Origin: Hymenobacter cellulosilyticus
GTDB lineage: Bacteria > Bacteroidota > Bacteroidia > Cytophagales > Hymenobacteraceae
Assembly (NCBI RefSeq): GCF_022919215.1
Contig: NZ_CP095046.1
Span: 744,001 to 808,000 of the forward strand
Length of the DNA: 64,000 nucleotides
Direction of reading: 5' to 3'
Part shown: positions 39,727 through 49,232 of the stretch, in pieces
Numbering within the stretch: position 1 is the first letter of the stretch
How the letters are laid out: each line of letters starts with the position of its first letter
The notes under the pieces: model-generated
The model's input: the letters and a program-made list of their open reading frames with translations, nothing else
What the model was told of the DNA's origin: nothing
Database searches by the model: none
Program-made: the position numbers and the translations under genes

Positions 39727-40695
39727 ATGCCACACCTATCTGCTTCCTTGCCCCGCCGCCGTCCTGCCACCCTATCCGCCACCGACTACGATGTTATCAT
39801 TATTGGGGCGGGCAGTGCGGGCTTGAGTGCGGCACTGACCCTGGGCCGCTGCCTGCGCCGGGTGCTGGTGTGCGACGGGGGCGCCCCCGCAACTCGCCCT
39901 CGCCAGGCGTGCAGAGCTTTTTTACCCGCGACGGAATCAAGCCGGCCGAGCTGCTGCGTATCGGTCTGGAACAGCTCCGGCCGTATACGACGGTGGAAGT
40001 ACGCCCCGCCCGCGTGACGCAGCTTGCTACCGCCCCAGACCATTTCGAGCTGCAGGCAGAAGGCGAATCGGGGCGGACCTTTACCGTGACGGCCCGCAAA
40101 GTACTGTTGGCTACGGGGGTGGAGGATGAGCTGCCGCCCGTGCCCGGCATGCGCGACCTGTGGGGCCATGGCGTGCTGCACTGCCCTTACTGCCACGGCT
40201 GGGAAGTGCGCGGGCAGGCGCTGGCTGTGTACGGCCGCGGCAAAATGGTGACGGGTATGGCCCTGCTGATAAGCCGCTGGGCCACGGACGTAATAGTATG
40301 CACCGACGGGCCGGGCCACCTGAGCGAAAATGCCCGCCGCCGGCTGCGCCAACAGAAAATCCGGATAAACGAAGAGCCCATCAGCCACCTGGAAGGCAAG
40401 CCTAACGGGGAGCTGCGCTATATCGTGTTTGAGAATGGGGAAAAGCTGGCCCGGCACGCCATTTTCGTGCATCCGCACCAGCACCAGCGCGCCAGCTTCG
40501 CCGAGCAGTTGGGCTGCCGCCTCACCAGCAAGGGCGCCATCTGGATTGACAAGCACGTGCAAACCAGCGTCAGGGGCTGTATGCCGCCGGCGACATCACC
40601 CCCGGCCCCAGAAAGCCATACTGGCTGCTGCCGAAGGAACCCAGGCAGCTATTGCCATGCACGAAGCCCTGACCCGGGAGGAGTGCCCTAAGTAG
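39727..40695 (+). CDS. Thioredoxin-reductase-like NAD(P)/FAD oxidoreductase, three frameshifts
   Basis: A flavoprotein of the thioredoxin reductase fold, about 323 residues once corrected. Visible parts are the FAD site VIIIGAGSAGLSAALTLGR, VLLATGVEDELPPVPG, the cysteine pair in LHCPYCHGWEVRGQ, an NAD(P)-site strand ALAVYGRGKMVTGMALL and the closing FAD segment LYAAGDIT. The HCPYCHGWE form belongs to a TrxB-like subgroup whose partner is often not thioredoxin. The frame breaks at CCCCC 39884-39888 (restores GGAPRNSPSPGVQSF), GGGG 40573-40576 (restores VRGLYAAGDI) and CCCC 40606-40609 (restores PQKAILAAAEGTQAA), each needing one base. Three separate lesions with all motifs intact point to sequence error. 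Confidence 0.82.
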
Positions 40696-40735
40696 CATTT
40701 GGGTCTTTAGCTGCGACAACCTGCTACTACAGAAA

Positions 40736-40764
40736 AAGCCCGCCGGTGCTGTACCGACGGGCTT
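40736..40764. terminator. Bidirectional terminator between convergent genes
   Basis: A 12-bp stem with one mismatch (40736-40747 with 40753-40764), 5-nt loop, flanked by A-rich and T-rich sequence. It separates the flavoprotein gene from the roadblock gene on the other strand. Confidence 0.75.
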
Positions 40765-40789
40765 CTTTATAGCTAATTGCGCTAGTTGA

Positions 40790-41155
40790 CTAGTTCAACA
40801 GGCCAACCGAGTGTGCCTTCATGATTTGACGAGCCTGGGCCAGGTTCGTATCACGCGAGTTAACGGCCAGATAGATGAACATGCCTCCGTCGCTCGAAAG
40901 CTTCAGCAGGTGCAGCTGGTCGGTGAGGGTCAGCAGAATGTCCTGCACTTTCTGGTTGAGCTTCAAGGCCTGAATTGCCTTCAGTTTTGCCTTTACTACT
41001 TCCGTATTGTATGCGGCAGCCGTTTCGATATCGAAGTCGGCAATGTTAGCGTGCGAAGCCAGCGGCATGCCGGTTTCAGTTTCTACGACAGCAACAGCCA
41101 GCAGCGTTGGGAGCTCGGCCAGGATATCTTGAACGGTTTGTTTGGGACTAGGCAT
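40790..41155 (-). CDS. Roadblock/LC7-like domain protein, downstream copy
   Basis: A 121-residue soluble protein made of a single roadblock/LC7-type domain: LAELPTLLAVAVVETETGMPLASH, then DTEVV-like helix NTEVVKAKLKAIQALKLNQK, DILLTLTDQLHLLKLSS and MFIYLAVNSRDTNLAQARQIM. In bacteria, such domains bind and regulate small Ras-like GTPases of the MglA type. It is 48 bp downstream of a second roadblock gene with the same layout and ending. No GTPase gene is next to them. Family call moderate, partner unknown. Confidence 0.7.
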   Translation of the reverse strand: MPSPKQTVQDILAELPTLLAVAVVETETGMPLASHANIADFDIETAAAYNTEVVKAKLKAIQALKLNQKVQDILLTLTDQLHLLKLSSDGGMFIYLAVNSRDTNLAQARQIMKAHSVGLLN

Positions 41156-41203
41156 GTTAAAATGAGCGTGTGAAGTAAAGAGTGTTTATGTTGAAAAGTT
41201 ATG

Positions 41204-41626
41204 TTAGACCGTGTGACGGCGCATGATTTCTTTGGCAATTCCCAGGTTTGCATCGGCCATACGCACGGCCAGAAAGCAATACCATTTCCCGTCGTTCAGG
41301 GGGCGTATGTGGTGAAGCTGGTCTTCCAAGATGACCGACACATCCGTCAGCGGCCCACCCGCCCAGATTTTGGTCGCCACCGCCTCTTCCATCGTGCGTA
41401 GCAGCTTGGCATGCCGCAGGCTGATATGGTTGGGGTTGTAGGCGCTGTTGGTCGTATAAAAGGCTAGTACCTTGCCTGAGTTCGTGTCGACGACGCAGCT
41501 CATGAGTAGATCCGGAATATCTGCCAGCAGGCCTTCCAGTACTTTTTGAGCGCGCATCCCGCTTTCATCGGCTACCCCTACAGTGACTTTCTTTAACTGA
41601 AGACGATTGAAGAACGGAATATTCAT
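41204..41626 (-). CDS. Roadblock/LC7-like domain protein, upstream copy
   Basis: A 140-residue soluble protein with the same domain plan as the following gene: LADIPDLLMSCVVDTNSGKVLAFY, a central helix with LRHAKLLRTMEEAVAT, SVILEDQLHHIRPLND, KWYCFLAVRMADANLGIAKEIM. An N-terminal extension of about 20 residues (FFNRLQLKKVTVGVA) sets it apart. The two probably arose by duplication and could form a heterodimer. Co-transcription is likely (48-bp gap). Confidence 0.7.
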   Translation of the reverse strand: MNIPFFNRLQLKKVTVGVADESGMRAQKVLEGLLADIPDLLMSCVVDTNSGKVLAFYTTNSAYNPNHISLRHAKLLRTMEEAVATKIWAGGPLTDVSVILEDQLHHIRPLNDGKWYCFLAVRMADANLGIAKEIMRRHTV

Positions 41627-41795
41627 TGGGTGAAAATCGAAGCGCTGGGCTCCGGCAGCCTATAAGGGCTACTAACGGAATGCCCAGGACTTCGTGCGGG
41701 GTAAAGAGTTCTAAATTGGCAAGTCGCGGCCAACTGGGCATTGGCAGCTGAAAAGTAAGGTCAAAACACTTGGGTACGGCCTATAGCCCAAAAAA

Positions 41796-41831
41796 CTCTT
41801 TAGAAAGCCAGAGTGGCGGCCTTCTAAAGAG
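41796..41831 (-). terminator. Terminator after the 41957 gene, within a 330-bp gene-free stretch
   Basis: A 14-bp stem with one non-Watson-Crick pair (41796-41809 with 41818-41831), 8-nt loop. On the minus strand a run of six T follows. It lies in the gap 41627-41956, which otherwise shows no gene and should also hold the promoter of the roadblock pair. Confidence 0.75.
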
Positions 41832-41956
41832 CTTAGTGCAACCAAGTTTGGTAGCTGATACAAACCAAGAGAGATTTTGTTATCAGCTTTCTTTCTTACT
41901 CGACTTAACCAATAAATAAAGTTCTTTTGATCAGATAGTTACTGACCTAAAGAACT

Positions 41957-42658
41957 TTAGAAACGCCACCAGCGGCGCTTCTGCACCTTCGCTACTGCGT
42001 CGTCGGTGCGGGGCAGCAGGGTCACGTTCTGCACGCTGCGGCCTTTTACCTGTACCTCATCTTCGGTGTAGCCACCGTAGCCAAACTGCAGCTGGGAAGT
42101 CTGGTTGGCGGGCACCAGCATCGAGTAGGTTCCCTGTGCGTTGGTCGTTACGCCACGGCCACTGGTCTTATCCAAAACAGTGGCTCCAATCAGTGGACGA
42201 CCATTCTCGTCCAAAATTCGGCCGCTTACCACAGCCATTTTCTTGGCAGCAGCCGCTTCAGCAGCCACCGAAATCATTTCTTCGCTGGGCGCAGCAATAG
42301 TTGTCGTAGGTACGCCAATACGCTCCTCAGTAGGCAGGTTGGTTCCGGCCAGCACGGCGCCGCTGATTAAAGCACCTACCAGCACGATAGAGCCGGCCCG
42401 GCGACGGAAACGCACGGGCTCGGTGCGCATCAGGTGAAACTGGTGCTGCAGCCAGCCTACAGGACGTACGCTGTGGCCACTGGCACGCATCGTGTGAAAA
42501 CGTTTTAGCGCCTCATCACCAGCGTTAGGATTAGCCTTGAGATACGCGTCAACTAGCTCCGCATTGCTCACCGACAGGTCTCCCCGCAGGTAGGCATCTC
42601 GATAGGTAGGAAGCAATTCCCCTGTGACAGGGTGGAATGGGTAAGCGGTTAAAGCCAT
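41957..42658 (-). CDS. Membrane protein with a C-terminal carboxypeptidase-regulatory-like domain
   Basis: A 233-residue protein in three parts. Residues about 1-100 are soluble and have no signal peptide (YPFHPVTGELLPTYRDAYLRGDLSVSN, LVDAYLKANPNAGDEAL). One membrane segment follows (SIVLVGALISGAVLAGTNL, about 106-125). The last 90 residues form a CarboxypepD_reg-like beta-sandwich (VVSGRILDENGRPLIGATVLDK, QGTYSMLVPANQTSQLQF) and a basic tail KRRWWRF. The likely topology is cytoplasmic N-terminus and periplasmic beta domain, similar in plan to a transmembrane signal transmitter. Function unknown. Confidence 0.7.
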   Translation of the reverse strand: MALTAYPFHPVTGELLPTYRDAYLRGDLSVSNAELVDAYLKANPNAGDEALKRFHTMRASGHSVRPVGWLQHQFHLMRTEPVRFRRRAGSIVLVGALISGAVLAGTNLPTEERIGVPTTTIAAPSEEMISVAAEAAAAKKMAVVSGRILDENGRPLIGATVLDKTSGRGVTTNAQGTYSMLVPANQTSQLQFGYGGYTEDEVQVKGRSVQNVTLLPRTDDAVAKVQKRRWWRF

Positions 42659-43163
42659 TGTTGTAAGATAAAGGTGTGTAAACGAGAGCGGATATACGTC
42701 AGCTTTTGACTAACGATAGGCCAAGATTCACTCTAAATAATCCTAATACCAATGGTATTCGATAAAGGTTATTATTTTATATATAAAGGTGCATTTATGG
42801 GCGATGAAAGTTCTGGGCTATTTTTTCTCTCAAAAGCCAAACAAAAAGCCTAGTTTTCAATACCGGATAAGTACAAGCTCGACAGTAAAACACCAGTTTA
42901 CAGGCATTTTACCGGGGTATGGTCATGATAGAGGCTTACTTAGCTAACCGGAATCCTAAGAATTCGGGAAAGCCATACCCCAAGTGAGTGGTAAAGGCCC
43001 TATCTTAAGGGAACCTTGTGGTGTGCACTGCCGGAACGCAATAGGAAGGAGCAATTATTTCGTCAATAATTGCATTACTTCTGCCGACTACTTGTACTAT
43101 ATTGGGTAACCCTCATAGCTGACCTTTCTCACTCTATTGCCCGATTCGCCTCCAGTGTAGTTT
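42659..43163. other. 505-bp divergent intergenic region with an operator-like dyad
   Basis: AT-rich DNA between divergent genes. The dyad AATACC-AAT-GGTATT (42745-42759) is a perfect 6-bp inverted repeat with a 3-bp centre, about 90 bp before the minus-strand start codon. No coding frame in the stretch is convincing. Confidence 0.45.
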
Positions 43164-45667
43164 ATGAAGCATACGTACGCGCTGTTTATCCTATTAGTAG
43201 TCGTGGCCTTACCCGCCCAGGCGCAGCGCATAGTATTTACCGGCCGAATTACGGAGGCCGCTACGGGGCAGCCCGTTCCTTTTGCCTCTCTGTTTGTGCC
43301 GGGAACTACCAGCGGCATGACGGCCGACGCGGAAGGACGCTACCAGCTTACTGTTACTCAACCCATCGATACGCTGGCGGCCTCCGCGCTGGGCTTTAAG
43401 GCCCTGAAAAAGGCCGTCACGCAGCAAACCCAGCAAACGGTGAACTTCGCCCTGGGTGCGGGGGCCGTTACGCTCGGTGAAGTAACAGTGCGGCCCACCG
43501 AGAACCCCGCCTACGTGATTCTGCGGCGGGTGCAGGCCCACAAAAACCAGAACGACAAGCGCCAGCTGCAGGCCTTTGAGTACGACAGCTACAACCGGAT
43601 TCAAACTACGATAACCGACCTGCCCGACCGCCTGGCCAAGCGCAAGGTGGTGCGCGATATGCTGGCCCTGTCCGACAGCATGAGCAAGGGCGCCCCCGCC
43701 GGGCCAGGCAAAAATCTGCCGTTTTTTGCCTCGGAGCTGCAGTCCCGCCTGTACGTGAAGAACCACCCGATTCGGCGGCGGGAGGAAATCCGGCAGCGGC
43801 AGATGCGCGGCATCGGGCCCCGGGAAGGCTCGGTGGCTTCCCAGATTCTGGGCTCCTCGTTCCAGGATTACAACTTCTACCCCAACTGGCAGAATATCAT
43901 GGGCAAGGATTTCATCTCGCCCATTGCCGAGGGGTGGAAGCTGGCCTATGAGTATGAGCTACAGGATTCCATGTTCGTGGGCCAGGATTGGTGCTATCAA
44001 TTAGCCGTGAAGCCCCGCCGCCCCAAGACCTGGCCTTCGTGGGTACCATCTGGATTACGGCCGATACTTACGCCCTGCGCAAGCTCAACTTGACCAAAAG
44101 CCCGGAGGCTAACATCAACTTCGTTAGCGAAATCCGAATTTACCAGGAACTGACCCCGCCCGCGGAAGGCGCCGGCCTGCCCAAAGTAACGCGCGTGACG
44201 GTTGCCATTAAGCCCTCCGACAACCAGGCCGGGATAATGGCGAATTTCAATACCATCAACTCCAACTTTGAGCGCAACCACGAGCGGAACATAGCTTTCT
44301 ACGATAATGCCCTCGACACGGCACCCAATGCCAGCCAGCTGCCCAAAGACTACTTCGATAAAAACCGCCCCGACTCGCTGAGCCTGGCCGACCAGACTTC
44401 CTTGGCCGTGCTCGACTCGGTGCGGGAGCTACCTAGCGTGCGCTCGGTGCTGGACCTAGCCGATGTGCTGGTGAACGGTTACAAGCGTGTGGGCCGCCTC
44501 GAACTGGGCCCCATCCTGTCGACCTACGGCTTCAACGATATTGAGGGCCACCGGCTGCGCTTCGGCTTCCGGACCACACCCGAGCTGAGCCGCGACTGGC
44601 TGGTGCGGGCCTACGCGGCCTACGGCTTCGGCGACGGACGGCTTAAGTACGGCATGCGCGTTAACCGCATCATCGAGCGGCAGCACTGGACGGTGCTCGG
44701 GGCCGAATACCGCCACGACCTCGACCAGGTAGCTTTGCTCGACAATGAGTTTGGGCAGGAAAACCCACTGTTTGATGCCGCAGCCCGCATCGGCCGTATC
44801 CGCGGAAGCCGCCCACTGATGCGCGACGTATCGGGCCTTTCCCTGCAAACGGATATTGTGCGGGGCTTCATTCAGAAGGTTATTGTGCGCCACCAGCGCT
44901 TTACGCCGCTGTATAATTTTGCCTACTACAACACCGACCGCCGGGTGCCCGGCGCGCCCACGGCCGCCAACATCACCTTGTCGGAGCTAATCTTGGAGTC
45001 GCGCTACGCGCACGACGAAGTGCTGGTGGAAACCGAAAACCGGCGTCGGGCCATTGGCCTGATGCGGTGGCCGGTCTTCATCTTTCGCTACACCTTGGGC
45101 GCCAATCACCTGCTTGGCAGCGACTTCAAGTACCAAAAGTTTGCCTTCATTACCACTCAAAGCGTGCAGGTTGGCATCTTCGGCCGCGCCGACTATCGGG
45201 TAGAAGCCGGCTATATTCCCAGCACGGTGCCCTACCCTATCCTTAAAACGCACATGGGCAACCAGTCGCCGTTTTATAATGCGTCGGCGTTTAACCTGAT
45301 GCGCTACTTCGAGTTTGTCAGCGACCGGTATGCTTCTGTGCGGGTCGAGGACCACTTCGAGGGTTTGCTGGTAAACAGCTTGCCGCTGCTCCGTAAGCTC
45401 AACTGGCGCCTGCTGGCTACCGGCAATGTGTTGTTTGGGGGCGTAAGCGAGGCCAACCGCAGCCTGACCCCGCCGCGCCACCCCGACACGGATGAGCCGC
45501 TGCAAACCTTCCGGGCGCTGGATCATGGGCCGTATGCCGAGGTGGGCTACGGCGTGGAAAACATCTTCAAAGTTGCCCGGGTCGACTTTATCCACCGCCT
45601 GACCTACCGTGATTTGCCCGAGGCCCGCAACTTCGGCGTCAAGCTCAGCCTGCAGTTTAGACTGTAA
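43164..45667 (+). CDS. DUF5686 outer-membrane protein with CarboxypepD_reg domain, frameshifted
   Basis: About 834 residues once corrected. A signal peptide (ALPAQAQ) is followed by a carboxypeptidase-regulatory-like domain (RIVFTGRITEAATGQPVPFAS, about residues 20-105). The large DUF5686 region then runs to the end, with barrel-like strands and a C-terminus NFGVKLSLQFRL ending in hydrophobic residues, as in outer-membrane barrels. Function of the family is unknown. The frame breaks at CCCC 44021-44024; one extra C joins LAVKPRRP to QDLAFVGTIWITADT. Confidence 0.82.
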
Positions 45668-45701
45668 CAACCTTTTCGCTTCCGGCTCCGCCACATACCC
45701 C

Positions 45702-45733
45702 AACGCCCCGACAACCAATGGTTGCCGGGCGTT
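45702..45733. terminator. Hairpin between convergent genes
   Basis: AACGCCCCGACAAC pairs with GTTGCCGGGCGTT with one bulged or mismatched position around a short AATG loop. It lies between the DUF5686 gene and the GH43 gene, which converge. Confidence 0.6.
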
Positions 45734-45756
45734 CACTTACGTAGTTGGCCTACTTC

Positions 45757-47358
45757 CTAGCGCTTGTTGCGCAGGGAAAAGTGGTTGAAAGCCACAGTGG
45801 AAGTGGCCGGGCCCTGGGCCAGCAGCGCAATACGGATACCCCGGTCCCATGGCGGCAGGTACGTACCGTTGATAGCAAAGCTTTCGGTGGGCATGGCAAT
45901 CCAGGTGAGGCCGTCGGCGCTGTAGCTGAAGCGGTAGCGCTGCCCGCCCCATACCTCCAGGCGCAACGACAGGTTTTTGCAGCTCTCTACCGCAATCTTG
46001 GTCAGGCACTCCTGTTTGCCACCCTTCACGTGCCAGAGCTGCAGGCTTTGGTCGCCGGCCATCAAAGACAGCGTGTTGGCATGGTCGCCGATGGCACCGA
46101 TACCGGCAAAGGTACCGGGCGCGAGGTTGGCAAAATCCAGGGTGGTAACGGCCTTGTAGGTGGCCGCAAACGTGCGCTGGGCTACCATGGCACCCAGGCC
46201 TACCGGGCTGGCCGTGAGCAGCAGCTGCCCGTCGCTGACGCCGGCTTCGGGCTGCTCACCCACCGGCCACTGCCAGGTTTGAGCCAACTGGTTGCTAGTG
46301 AAGTTGTCGGTCACGTTGAGCACGCTCAGGTCGGGCAGCGGGGCGGCCTGGGGGCTGCGGCCGTCGAATTCGGGCCAGCCTTCGGCATTCCAGGTAAACT
46401 CGCTCAGGATGCCCTGGCGGCCCACAAACTCGTGGCTGTCGGTGTAATACGCGTGGTGGAGCAGGAACCAGCGGCCTTCGTATTCGGCTACGGTGCCGTG
46501 ACCGGGGCACTTCCAGGTTTTGTTCTTATCGAGAATCGGGTTCTGGGGGCACTTCTCCCAGGGCCCCAGCAGGCTCTTAGCCCGGGCCACGCCAGTGGCG
46601 TAGTTGCAGCACTTGCCGCAGCAGCCGTTGCCGGCGTAGAACATGTAGAAGTACTCGTCGTGGCGCACGATGGCCGAGCCTTCCACCAGACAGCCTTCCC
46701 ACTTCTCGGTATTGCGGAACAGCTCCACCTTCTTGCCGACCAAACCCATGCGCTTTTCATTGATGCGCTGGGCCCAGATGGGCGTGGGCTTTTTCTTACT
46801 ATTGCCGTCCTCTTTCCACACCAGGTACAGGTCGCCGTGCTCGTCGCGCACGGGGAAGCCGTCGATGGAGCCTAGGCGCTGGCCTACCAAGGGACCGTGG
46901 TCGGTGTAGGGGCCTTCGGGCTGGTCGGCACTGGCTACGGCTACGCACAGCGGGCCGTTTTTCTTGCGGGCCGTGTAGTAGATGAAGGTTTTGCCGCCCT
47001 CGTAGAAAATCTCCGGAGCCCAGAAGTTAGCGTCGCACCAATCGGGCAGCTGGCCGGGAAACACGTGCGTCACCAGCTCCCAGTCGACCAGGTTGTCGGA
47101 CTTGAACATAGGAAACACAGGGCCCCACTCAGCCGACGTAGCACTGGCCCAGTACGTATTGCCGATTTTGGCAATGGTCGGGTCCGGGAAGTCGCCGGGC
47201 AAGACGATGTTGGCGTAGTTGGTAGGCTTCGCCTCGACGGGAGGAGCCACAGTGGGGGTAGAATCGACCAACGGCGCGTCAACGGCGGCGTAATCAGTCG
47301 AGGAATCTACAGTGGGCACCAAGTCGAAGGAAGGTGCGCTTTCGAAGTCGAACGACAC
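45757..47358 (-). CDS. Glycoside hydrolase family 43 protein
   Basis: A five-bladed beta-propeller glycosidase of the GH43/DUF377 clan with a C-terminal concanavalin-type domain (beta-xylosidase C-terminal-like, about the last 190 residues; LSVLNVTDNFTSNQLAQTWQW). Catalytic carboxylates are placed in LPGDFPDPTIAKIG, in SIDGFPVRDEHGDLYLVW and in EGSAIVRHDEYFYMF. GH43 enzymes act on arabinans, xylans or galactans; the sequence does not tell which. An odd cysteine cluster, CCGKCC, sits after FYAGNG. No ATG exists before the propeller. I use the GTG at 47358, while a TTG at 47442 would add a hydrophobic stretch (FPLFLLPIV) that could be part of an export signal. The start is therefore unsure. Confidence 0.82.
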   Translation of the reverse strand: MSFDFESAPSFDLVPTVDSSTDYAAVDAPLVDSTPTVAPPVEAKPTNYANIVLPGDFPDPTIAKIGNTYWASATSAEWGPVFPMFKSDNLVDWELVTHVFPGQLPDWCDANFWAPEIFYEGGKTFIYYTARKKNGPLCVAVASADQPEGPYTDHGPLVGQRLGSIDGFPVRDEHGDLYLVWKEDGNSKKKPTPIWAQRINEKRMGLVGKKVELFRNTEKWEGCLVEGSAIVRHDEYFYMFYAGNGCCGKCCNYATGVARAKSLLGPWEKCPQNPILDKNKTWKCPGHGTVAEYEGRWFLLHHAYYTDSHEFVGRQGILSEFTWNAEGWPEFDGRSPQAAPLPDLSVLNVTDNFTSNQLAQTWQWPVGEQPEAGVSDGQLLLTASPVGLGAMVAQRTFAATYKAVTTLDFANLAPGTFAGIGAIGDHANTLSLMAGDQSLQLWHVKGGKQECLTKIAVESCKNLSLRLEVWGGQRYRFSYSADGLTWIAMPTESFAINGTYLPPWDRGIRIALLAQGPATSTVAFNHFSLRNKR

Positions 47359-47442
47359 AATAGGAAGAAGAAAGAGTGGGAAACGAACAGAGGTTTTCGG
47401 GGGCGGAGCCAGCCACGGGGCTAGTACCAAAACGCTACGCAA

Positions 47443-47999
47443 CTCGCCGGCACTTTCGGGATTTGCTCTTTAAAAAGGCAACAAAGGGGGGATTTCTGAA
47501 ACCAGCTTAACGCAACAATCCGAAAGGTACTACTTTACTTTTATTCGCAAGCAAACAAGTGTATTTTTTTGATACAACCCAGTAGGCTTTTTTGGTTTGG
47601 CCTTTTTTCAAAAACGGCTTTTAGCAAAGAGTCCTCGCAACGCAAAAGCAGTGAAAACTGGTTCAATTCATGGCAAATCCTTTGTTAGAACCCGCGCAGC
47701 AGTACCCTCGGCATGCAGCATAATTCGGGCCATACTTGCTAAAAGGCAGGTTAAGATTTCGGCATAAATATGATTTAAATAATAATTCCCTGAAGCCAGC
47801 AAAGAATATCCAGCGAGGGACCTAGCAAAGGGCGCCGGACAAGGCCAAGATGTTGTACATCACTCTTTTCGGAGCTCAACCGCAAACTACGTGGTGGGCG
47901 GCTTCGGCTAAAGTCGGCCAGGGTTCGTAAAATAGCCGGCCGTTTGGTTCTACCCGGCGCTCTGCTTTCTCAGCCACCCTCATAGCTACCTTCCCGCTT
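47443..47999. other. 557-bp divergent intergenic region between GH43 and galK
   Basis: AT-rich between about 47500 and 47830, with several A and T tracts. It should hold promoters for both directions. I saw no convincing hairpin, RNA gene or coding frame. Confidence 0.4.
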
Positions 48000-49157
48000 A
48001 TGCTAGCCCACGATATTGCCGCTGCTTTTCACCAGCGCTTCGGCACCGACCCTTTGCTGGTGCGCGCCCCCGGCCGCATCAACCTGATTGGGGAACACAC
48101 CGACTACAACGCCGGCTACGTGCTGCCCGCGGCCATCGACAAGGAAATGTACTTCGCCGTAGCCCTGAATCAGCAGCACACCATCCGGCTGCACGCCTAC
48201 GACCTGAACCAGTCGGAGGAAGTGGCCGTCGACGCCGTGGCGCCCAGCGAAACTCAATGGGCCAACTACCTGCTGGGCGTAGTGGCCCAGCTTCAGCAGC
48301 GCGGAGTGCAGGTACCGGGTTTCGACTGTGTCTTCGGGGGTACGGTTCCGGCCGGGGCGGGCTTGTCGTCGTCGGCAGCCGTGGAGTGCGGAATGCTGTT
48401 TGCCCTTAATACGCTGCTGCAGGCTCAGCTGGAGCCCATGCAGATAGCTAAGCTGGGGCAGGCCGCGGAGCACGAGTACGCCAAGGTGATGTGCGGCTTG
48501 ATGGATCAGTTTGCCAGCGTGTTTGGCCAAGCCGGGCAGGTAGTGCGCCTGGACTGCCGCTCCCTAGACTATGAATACTTCCCCTTTGACACCACTGCCT
48601 GCCGTATCGTGCTGTGCAATTCGGGCGTGAAGCACAGCTTGGCTAGCTCGGAGTACAACACCCGCCGCCAGGAGTGCGAGCAGGGCGTGGCCGTGCTGCG
48701 GCGGCATTATCCCGAGGTTCAGACGCTGCGCGACGTGACGCTGGAACAGCTGGAGGCCCACCGCGACGAGCTGGGCCCGGTGGTATACCGGCGCTGCAGC
48801 TACGTGGTGGAGGAAAACCAGCGCGTAATAGAAACCTGCCGCCTGTTGACGCAAAATGATCTGAGCGGCGTGGGTCAGCAGATGTACGCCTCGCACGCCG
48901 GACTAAGTGAAAAGTACGAAGTGAGCTGCAAGGAGCTTGATGTATTGGTAGAAATCGCCCAGACGACGCCGGGTGTGTACGGCTCCCGCATGATGGGCGG
49001 CGGCTTCGGCGGCTGTACCATCAATCTGGTAGCCACGGAGCAGGTAGCCGACTTCGTGCAGCATATGAAGACGCAGTATCAGCAGCAGCTGGGCCTGCCG
49101 TTGGAAACCTACGAGGCGACTATCGTGGACGGCGTCGGGCTGTTTACGGACAAGTAA
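48000..49157 (+). CDS. galK: Galactokinase
   Basis: A GHMP-family sugar kinase of 385 residues that phosphorylates galactose at C1 in the Leloir pathway. The galactokinase signature RAPGRINLIGEHTDYNAGYVL begins at about residue 20, the GHMP ATP loop PAGAGLSSSAAVE at about 118, and the closing motif GSRMMGGGFGGCTINLV near 330. There is no galT or galM next to it. With GH43 upstream and a FucP-like importer downstream, it fits galactose use from plant polysaccharides. Confidence 0.96.
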   Translation: MLAHDIAAAFHQRFGTDPLLVRAPGRINLIGEHTDYNAGYVLPAAIDKEMYFAVALNQQHTIRLHAYDLNQSEEVAVDAVAPSETQWANYLLGVVAQLQQRGVQVPGFDCVFGGTVPAGAGLSSSAAVECGMLFALNTLLQAQLEPMQIAKLGQAAEHEYAKVMCGLMDQFASVFGQAGQVVRLDCRSLDYEYFPFDTTACRIVLCNSGVKHSLASSEYNTRRQECEQGVAVLRRHYPEVQTLRDVTLEQLEAHRDELGPVVYRRCSYVVEENQRVIETCRLLTQNDLSGVGQQMYASHAGLSEKYEVSCKELDVLVEIAQTTPGVYGSRMMGGGFGGCTINLVATEQVADFVQHMKTQYQQQLGLPLETYEATIVDGVGLFTDK

Positions 49158-49172
49158 TTCCGCTAATAAAGG

Positions 49173-49211
49173 AAAAGCCGCCCGCCGAGAACTACTCGAC
49201 GGGCGGCTTTT
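49173..49211. terminator. Bidirectional terminator between galK and the sugar transporter
   Basis: A 12-bp perfect stem (49173-49184 with 49200-49211) with A4 on one side and T5 on the other, placed between convergent genes. Confidence 0.85.
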
Positions 49212-49232
49212 TGGTGTAGTACAAAGTTTGAA

